Of a stretch of DNA of 64,000 bases, positions 57,850 through 64,000 are shown in pieces. The first letter of the stretch is position 1. Each line of letters begins with the position of its first letter. The notes under the pieces were generated by a model. The model did not search any database. It was given only the letters and a program-made list of their open reading frames with translations, and was not told the origin of the DNA. The position numbers and the translations under genes are program-made. The stretch comes from Eumeta japonica. Its lineage: Eukaryota > Arthropoda > Insecta > Lepidoptera > Psychidae. Where the stretch lies: assembly GCA_005406025.1 (NCBI GenBank), contig BGZK01000139.1, positions 434,001 through 498,000 of the forward strand. The letters are read 5' to 3'.

Positions 57850-60820
57850 AAACACATAAAAGTCATTTTTTTTATGCCACAGCTTAATATTCTATGATGC
57901 AGCCGTAGCTATCCGTGGGTTGGGGTAACTTGTAGCTGATTCAATGTATCGTTTGAACTGTTTTTAAATTTACAAAAATTTTAGCTACCTACCGTAGCTG
58001 AACTAGTGCACCGCAATCTCTGTCTAAGAAATGATCCTTCTTTTTTTTAATTTACATATAAGTAAGCAAAAACTGTATTTCGGATTGTGATTTTCAAAAA
58101 ATTGGGAATAAGCCTTAACAACGTTCTTCCTCTCATGCGAAGAAGTCTCGTGTAGAGTATTCGTCACAGTTCAAATTCCGAGCTTCTGCTGTTACAACAT
58201 CGCTGAATAAAAATGCGGAATCTCCGTTGGCTGTTCATGTTTTGCACACACTATGACGAGCCATTCTCTTGAAGTCTGTAAAAGTAAGATCTGGGGTATG
58301 CTTTACCGGCGTTAGCAATACCACAGCCAACATTAAGTTTGATTAATGTAATGTGAAAAATTGATAACTTAATACATATAGTTTCCCGAATTTTATTGTA
58401 GTATACCATCCATTATATTACTATTATTGATCACTGATTATTAGAACATATAAAACTAAAAGATATGTCATCTTAATATCACTATACGGGTGTAAACAAT
58501 TTTCGGATACTTGTTAAACGAATACATTCTTTATGAAATTAAACAATAATCACTACAAATCATTATATTTTACATTTATTAGTTTCCGAGCTATTATTTT
58601 TTATATTGTACAATGTTTTGTACTTTTTCCATTTAGAACGAAAGAGCGGTTTTGCTTTGCAGAAGGTAACAAAACGACGACGCGGCTGGTGCGGCATGTA
58701 AGTACAAAAAACATCAGCTATATAACACGAATGCGGTAACTTTGTCTGTCGTTTGCACTTTTTCTTATTCTATTTAACTTTAGTTTCTGTGCAATCATCT
58801 TTGAGTGCAGTGACCAATTTATATGACCCAGCTAATGTGAATAAATATAAAAATGACAATATATAATTTACCAGTAGATAAGCATAGATATATTAAGTAC
58901 ATTTTTTAATCAACTAAAGATTTTATATGTATTAGCTAATAATAGTTGTAAAAATCATATTACGAGGATTAGCTATGCCTCGTAATATGATTTTTACAAC
59001 TACAGAATGCCCTCAGTAGTGGCCGCATCCATTTTTTGGGTGGATAGGGTGAACTAAGTCGATGGAATTATTTTTTATTTCGCTACTTAAACGTTGTAAA
59101 CAGGAAATTAATAATTACTTTAAAATTTTCATAAATTATTTTTTTTTAAACTAAAAACTGTTCTTTTTCTGATTCTCTGACTTTTTTTAATATTTCAAGA
59201 ACAAAACAGAATTGATAAGTTCATTAGGTTTGATGGATAACATGTAAAAGAAAGCCACTCTGTTTAACTGTTCATTAAAAAAGTTTTATATACATTTTGT
59301 AATAGTATTAAGAGTACAAATAATGTTTAAAATGTTGAAATCAAATTTCTGTGGCATAGAATATGATCGTGTACAACATCAGCAACTTGAGTAAATTGTA
59401 CTTATTATTTTTTATTCATTTTATTACCAACACACAACACAGTTACGACAAATACCCCTCGCGATCTTAACGTGTTCCATCCTATCGTTCACTTTTACGA
59501 TGATTGGTCGATCTTGCTAGTCGTAAGAATATATAAATATTGAGATAAAAAACAGGTGATTGTAACAAAATATAAGTAATCAATATTTATTCAACCCAAT
59601 CTATAATTATGTTTTTACATCTTATGTTCATAACAAATTCCCAATAGCTATTTATATTATGTGTATTACAAATACGTCACCACAGTAAATAATTATTCGT
59701 GTATAATGTATAAAAAAGATAACAAATTATCAATGAAGAAAATTCAAAGGTAATGAAATTATTTAAAAATTCGTACTTTTTGGTATCTACTTGCAACACT
59801 AAGAACGTATAGTTGCAGTATCTATGTTTCACTTTAAATTAAACTTCACGATAATCGGTACATATGACATTCAATAACGTTTACAGGGGACAGGGAAGTG
59901 TAGGGCAACTATTATCCCTTGGGTACCCCCGGTACCTAGGCCATAGATGAATATGAATATATACCTAGGCATGGGTAGATGTTTCCTACATAATACACAC
60001 TACATACACACAATATTTCTAGCAAATGTTTAATTTCCTATAGTGTGTTGAGTAAAGCAAAACGAGCGCGGGGGACTGCTTAAATTTCTGATTCACTATT
60101 GTCTGGGCCTATCTGGGTACGCCCTTAATAACATTTGTAAATTTTCTATAGTGTGATTATATACATATAAATATAAGATAACATATTTTATTCGGGATAC
60201 ATAAAATTCATTCGATAGTATTCAGAGCGAAAAAATAACATGATTCTCTCAAGATTCTGTAGTTTGTAAATCATTATGATGATAATAATGAACATTTAAT
60301 CAAATATTTGTTAATGTGCACATATATATGTAAATTAATTGTAAATTAAATCTTTATAAAAATGATTATGATTAAGATGGTTACATAGGTATATAAAATT
60401 TAGAATAAATTGATGAATGAAATAATTGTTTACCTAAAGCATTAAATATGTAATACAATTCTGGTAATGTTGCATATTATTAAGGCTAAGTATTAAAGAC
60501 AAAAAATTTTTGAAACAAAAAAAAATTACAGAATATATTGAAATATTTTGAAAATAGGTGTTTAAAAAAGACGATTTGGGTAACCAAGAGAAAAATACTG
60601 ATAAACATAAATAAATCAAATAAAATTTATTAGAACTAATTTTTTTTACAAACATGCCGTCTAAATGTCCTTTTATAAAACTGACGGCATTATCTAATTG
60701 AATTTTAGAACAAAAAAGTTAATGCAGATACCACCTCGAATAAGGATCATTTGAGTCTGCTTTTACAAAGCATTAACCTCATTATCTCTAAAAGCTAGTA
60801 ATTTCAAAGGTACTGACGTG
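57850..60820. other. Intergenic, AT-rich
   Basis: A perfect 25-bp hairpin lies at 58943-59002. No supported genes. Around 58630-58740 is a short GC-richer frame without recognised features. Confidence 0.6.
58943..59002. repeat. Perfect 25-bp hairpin with 10-base loop
   Basis: The left arm 58943-58967 (TAGTTGTAAAAATCATATTA...) is the exact reverse complement of 58978-59002; the loop is ATTAGCTATG. It could be a young foldback end or small-RNA precursor. Confidence 0.9.
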
Positions 60821-61633
60821 TAGTGGTGGATTTATAATAGGAGCAGTCGGGGCTAGTGCCCAGGGCGGCAAATTTTCTAGGGCGGCAAAATTTGGAAAGT
60901 AGAGAAAACTTTTTTAGCGTTATCAAATTCCTAATAGGAATTTTTTATTCTCTTGATTAATCATTTATTATTCAAGAAATTCAACTCATACATTATTTGT
61001 CAAATCAAAATTTGGTAAATCATCATTTTTGCACCTTAAGTAAAAATTAATCTTCGAAATAATTTAATTAATTCATTTTCTTCAAGATTTGAAATGGTTG
61101 TGTTTGATTTTTTTTATCATCTGGAATCAAAAAATTTAAATATAGTTTATGTAGAAATTGCATATTGAATATTTATCACTTTAGCTGTAACAAACTGTAG
61201 CGCAAAACGATCGTTTTCTTGTTTGAAAAGAGTTAAAAACTACTTACGTTCTACAATGAGTGCAAACAGACTCAATAGCTTAGCTATTCTTTGTATCGAA
61301 TCGGACGTACTTCAACGTTTAGATTGTGAAGATTTGATCGATCAATTTGCAACTCAAAAAGTCAGGCGCGTTTGCATGTGAAAAAAAATATTGTAATATA
61401 ATTATGAGTCGAGCTTAGTGCAAAATTTGTAGTTCTAAGAACAGAAATAAATATTTTTTGTATTCCATTGAAGTATATAATATATATAATAAATTATTTA
61501 TAATATATTAAATATTTTAATTTTTTTAATATAATAGGTATATCAAATCTATATAACTTTGAGTAAAATTGCAGTGATGGGGCGGCATTTTTTTCAGTGC
61601 CCAAGGGCGGCAGAAAATTTAAACCCGGCCCTG
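60821..61633 (+). mobile_element. hAT transposon remnant with perfect 8-bp target duplication
   Basis: It is flanked by identical CTGACGTG at 60813-60820 and 61634-61641, the 8-bp duplication expected of hAT. The ends TAGTGGTGGATTTATAATAG (left) and CAGGGCCGGGTTTAAATTTT (right, reverse complement) are related inverted repeats, and GGGCGGCAAA recurs near both. It is 813 bp, an internally deleted copy keeping only the 3' coding end. Confidence 0.88.
61171..61381 (+). pseudogene. hAT transposase C-terminal dimerisation fragment
   Basis: The frame reads TNCSAKRSFSCLKRVKNYLR, STMSANRLNSLAIL and DCEDLIDQFATQKVRRVC, then TGA. This matches the hAT C-terminal dimerisation region (x-CERSFSxLKRIKNYLRSTM...RLxxLAxLxI). 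The upstream catalytic part is missing or unrecognisable. Confidence 0.85.
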
Positions 61634-62673
61634 CTGACGTGAATACGTCTGCCTGTCTTCAGCGTGTTACATTTTACATATTTTTGTCTGATGCAATGCC
61701 GTAGCCAGGTATTTGCTTTGTGGGGTCGAGTTCTGGACCAAAGATAATAAGTAAGCACTTTATTTTAAAATAAACATAGTTTGGGAGGTGTGTGATAGAC
61801 CAATTCCCCTTCCCCCTTCTTGCAGACTTAGTCTGACGACGAATTTGGGCGCGAATACTGCTACATATAATATACCTAGTATGTAAATGAATGCTGTAAA
61901 CCTGTTCGCATAAGTAGAATCTCTAATTACTGTAAATTATAAGGTGCTCTTGAAGAGTATCATCGTTGGTCCGCCTGGCCAGCTTCCCGTTTCAGCAGTT
62001 CTTGCCGAGGGGTTCAAGGAATGTCGTAAATTTAATTATATGTTTCATGTGACAGATTTTGCATGTTGTAGCCATCAAAGTAAAAAAGCATAGAAATATT
62101 ACTGCAAAAAAAAAAATTCAAACGAAATTGTCTTCGTAGTAGGTGTGGCATAAGATATAGGCTTTGTCGCTGCACAAATGTTCAATATGTGTTCTTATAC
62201 TTTCTCTTTCTGTCCTCAACGAGTATCTTCATTCTTTCTCTTCGGTTAAGAAATAAAAGTTTCATTCGAAATTACATCTAAAAAAGATAACATAAAGGTC
62301 CTTTATAAGAGATTTATTTGGTTTAAAAATATGTCGTATATCATCATTTACATTTGTGTCAGTTATGTGCCACGAATGAACAAAAATTTGTTCGACGTTA
62401 TAATTCTATGCTTTTCTATTTCGATGGTTGTAACTTAACTAATTTGTTAATCTAAAACTTTTGACGCTTTGTTAGAAGTCATCAATAACACGTACTCAAA
62501 GATGTATATACCTAATTATAAGGTAGGTACTTATCTAATGGTAATATTGTAATCTGTCATATTAAATAGATAGACAGTCATATCTATCGATATTTTTTCT
62601 CAATAGGTCAGCGGTTCATTAAGTAACATGAATAGTTATAGAGGATCTAATTATATATAGGTAGGTAAGTACA

Positions 62674-62833
62674 AGTACAACGCACGAAACTCTGCCGCTC
62701 TGAATTGTCTGTGAATGATGCAATGCGCATGTTTAACACTCTTCTACCCTTTCTTCTCCTTTGGGTTCTTATTTTACGCCATTGTGATGCTTTCGTGACT
62801 AACTTAACAGCGGCAGAGTTTCATGAGTTATCT
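62674..62833. mobile_element. MITE copy D (CAGT...ACTG family)
   Basis: Left end AGTACAACGCACGAAACTC and right end GCGGCAGAGTTTCATGAG, with the core ACGCCATTGTGATGCTTTCG. The right end runs into the TACA/TA microsatellite. Confidence 0.65.
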
Positions 62834-62849
62834 TTACCTAGACACTTAG

Positions 62850-62857
62850 ATACATAC

Positions 62858-62927
<70 letters not shown>
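62850..62927. repeat. (TACA)n-(TA)n microsatellite
   Basis: TACA units at 62850-62870 pass into about 29 TA units ending at 62927. Overlapping frames of Ile/Tyr repeats are artefacts. Confidence 0.95.
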
Positions 62928-62929
<2 letters not shown>

Positions 62930-64000
62930 TTGCTGTGTATTAATTTCCACAAATTCAGATCTCGTTTTGCTTTCCTATATTTTTTCGCCTTTTGAATGAA
63001 ATTTATACTGATAATATTGCTAGAATGGTTATACCTTAATGCCACCTTCAATATTTATAACCCATACAAGTCAGTACTTACATGGGTTGTTTGTTAAAGA
63101 CTTTAAAACGAAAAATATACTTCAATTATATCCTAGAATAGGTACCTATTTGTAACTCAGATTCCATGATATAATGATAAGGCGTAAAAGTATCTATGAC
63201 ATGTTTAACTAAATGTTAAGCTAAGGGTACAATATGTTTAAACCGTTGTAAACATGATGTAAACTTTGATATAAACCATGTCTTAACCGAATGCAATGAG
63301 TACGTAAGTGATTTGTACTTAACTACAGTAACACACCTAAAAATAAGCATATTTTTTTAATATCTATCAAAATATCGTACATATTAATATAAGACTGCTA
63401 CGATTAATTGAAACACTCTTACAATAAGTTTCTCTCAATAAATATAAATAAATGCAGAATAAACATTCTTTGAATTATGTTTCCTAATGTTATACGTAAA
63501 TCTGATTTGTCGGCAAACAAAGACGATAATATGCATAATGTCGGCCTTCGTGTCGCAGTTAGGTAAATCGTAAGTTTGTTTCTCATACCAAAAATGTAGC
63601 TGCTTTTCTATTGGTTTATTTTACGAAATGCACAAATACTATTGGCTTATTCATATACCGAATGTCAAAGAAAACATATAAATGACGACGTCGATAGAGG
63701 GCGCCTTGAATTGGCGACGACGCTATTTTTTGTTCATTATGTTCTTCTAATTCATCCAGTATAATTGTTCCGTTTTGTGACGAATGCACTATCTATAAAA
63801 AAGTTATATTTTTATTTTGACATTATTTTGGTGAGTGTATTTCGAGTGTTCTTGACTTGGATGTTTGAATTCTGTAATTTTGCTGTATGTTTATTGTGTG
63901 GAAATTAATAGTATTGCCGAAGGATTGTGTTCGATTGTGACAGTCCTTTTTATAAGCGACTGCTTTTAGATTACTGTTGTCAGTTTCATAAATATTTTTT

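Larger units (their letters stand above)
61634..64000. other. Right end, intergenic
   Basis: AT-rich. It contains MITE copy D, the TA microsatellite, and near 63540-63575 the phrase GGCCTTCGTGTCGCAGTTAG followed by GTAAA, like the end of the repeat at 55955. The GC-richer stretch 63680-63760 (GACGACGTCGATAGAGGGCG) might precede a gene to the right, but no coding sequence is visible before the window ends. Confidence 0.5.

Noticed and set aside
62821..63051. Frames with Ile/Tyr repeats
   Set aside because: Products of the TA microsatellite and MITE copy D.
1..64000. tRNA or rRNA genes
   Set aside because: No cloverleaf with A and B box sequences and no rRNA-like stretch was recognised by eye; a covariance search was not possible.

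Overview
The window looks like a piece of an insect nuclear chromosome, most likely from a moth or butterfly. The background is very AT-rich. Two split genes have GT-AG introns and insect-type orthology. The rest is old DNA transposons (mariner, Tigger/pogo-like, hAT, PIF/Harbinger-like), a jockey-like LINE relic, MITEs, satellites and dispersed fragments of kinds common in Lepidoptera. The order Lepidoptera is an inference from the repeats; 'insect' is firmer.

Gene 1 (plus strand, positions 250-16801, 5' end outside the window) is the C-terminal 343 codons of a sugar-porter MFS protein of the Tret1 (facilitated trehalose transporter) type. Three exons (250-516, 11843-12064, 16259-16801) join in phase 0 with nothing missing between them. 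They are strikingly GC-rich against AT-rich introns. Several residues that normally contact sugar are replaced, so the substrate may not be a standard hexose or trehalose.

Gene 2 (minus strand, 41584-54763) is a complete nine-exon gene for the TFIIH subunit p44/SSL1 (GTF2H2), 409 residues. All exon phases agree, the vWA domain is intact and both zinc modules keep every cysteine pair. The last exon is easy to miss because longer open frames cover it in other frames. The two genes are convergent and about 24.8 kb apart.

Layout: 1-517 transporter exon; 0.5-11.8 kb intron with dispersed repeats, a TA/GT microsatellite, a CpG-rich island (8.57-8.80 kb) and a 36-bp minisatellite (9.46-10.30 kb); 11.8-16.8 kb the last two transporter exons. 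From 16.8 to 41.6 kb is intergenic: MITE copies, unexplained GC-richer blocks at 21.1-22.4 kb, a PIF/Harbinger-like element with long perfect terminal repeats (25.99-27.18 kb), a full-length but broken mariner (30.1-31.1 kb), a 48-bp satellite with higher-order structure (32.64-34.59 kb), a BESS-like relic (36.3-36.7 kb) and a HARBI1-like relic (37.7-38.0 kb). From 41.6 to 54.8 kb is GTF2H2, whose introns carry a Tigger/pogo-like element (45.47-46.36 kb), a truncated mariner end, a cysteine-rich orphan frame (47.0-47.4 kb) and several hairpins. From 54.8 to 64 kb is intergenic: a foldback element, a LINE relic (57.1-57.8 kb), a 25-bp perfect hairpin (58.9 kb) and a hAT relic with a perfect 8-bp target duplication (60.8-61.6 kb).

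I see no operon, CRISPR array, rRNA or tRNA gene. I find no evidence for a new multi-gene system. The most unusual items are the altered transporter, the higher-order satellite, the intronic CpG island and the unexplained cysteine-rich frame. All family assignments were made by eye, without a database search.
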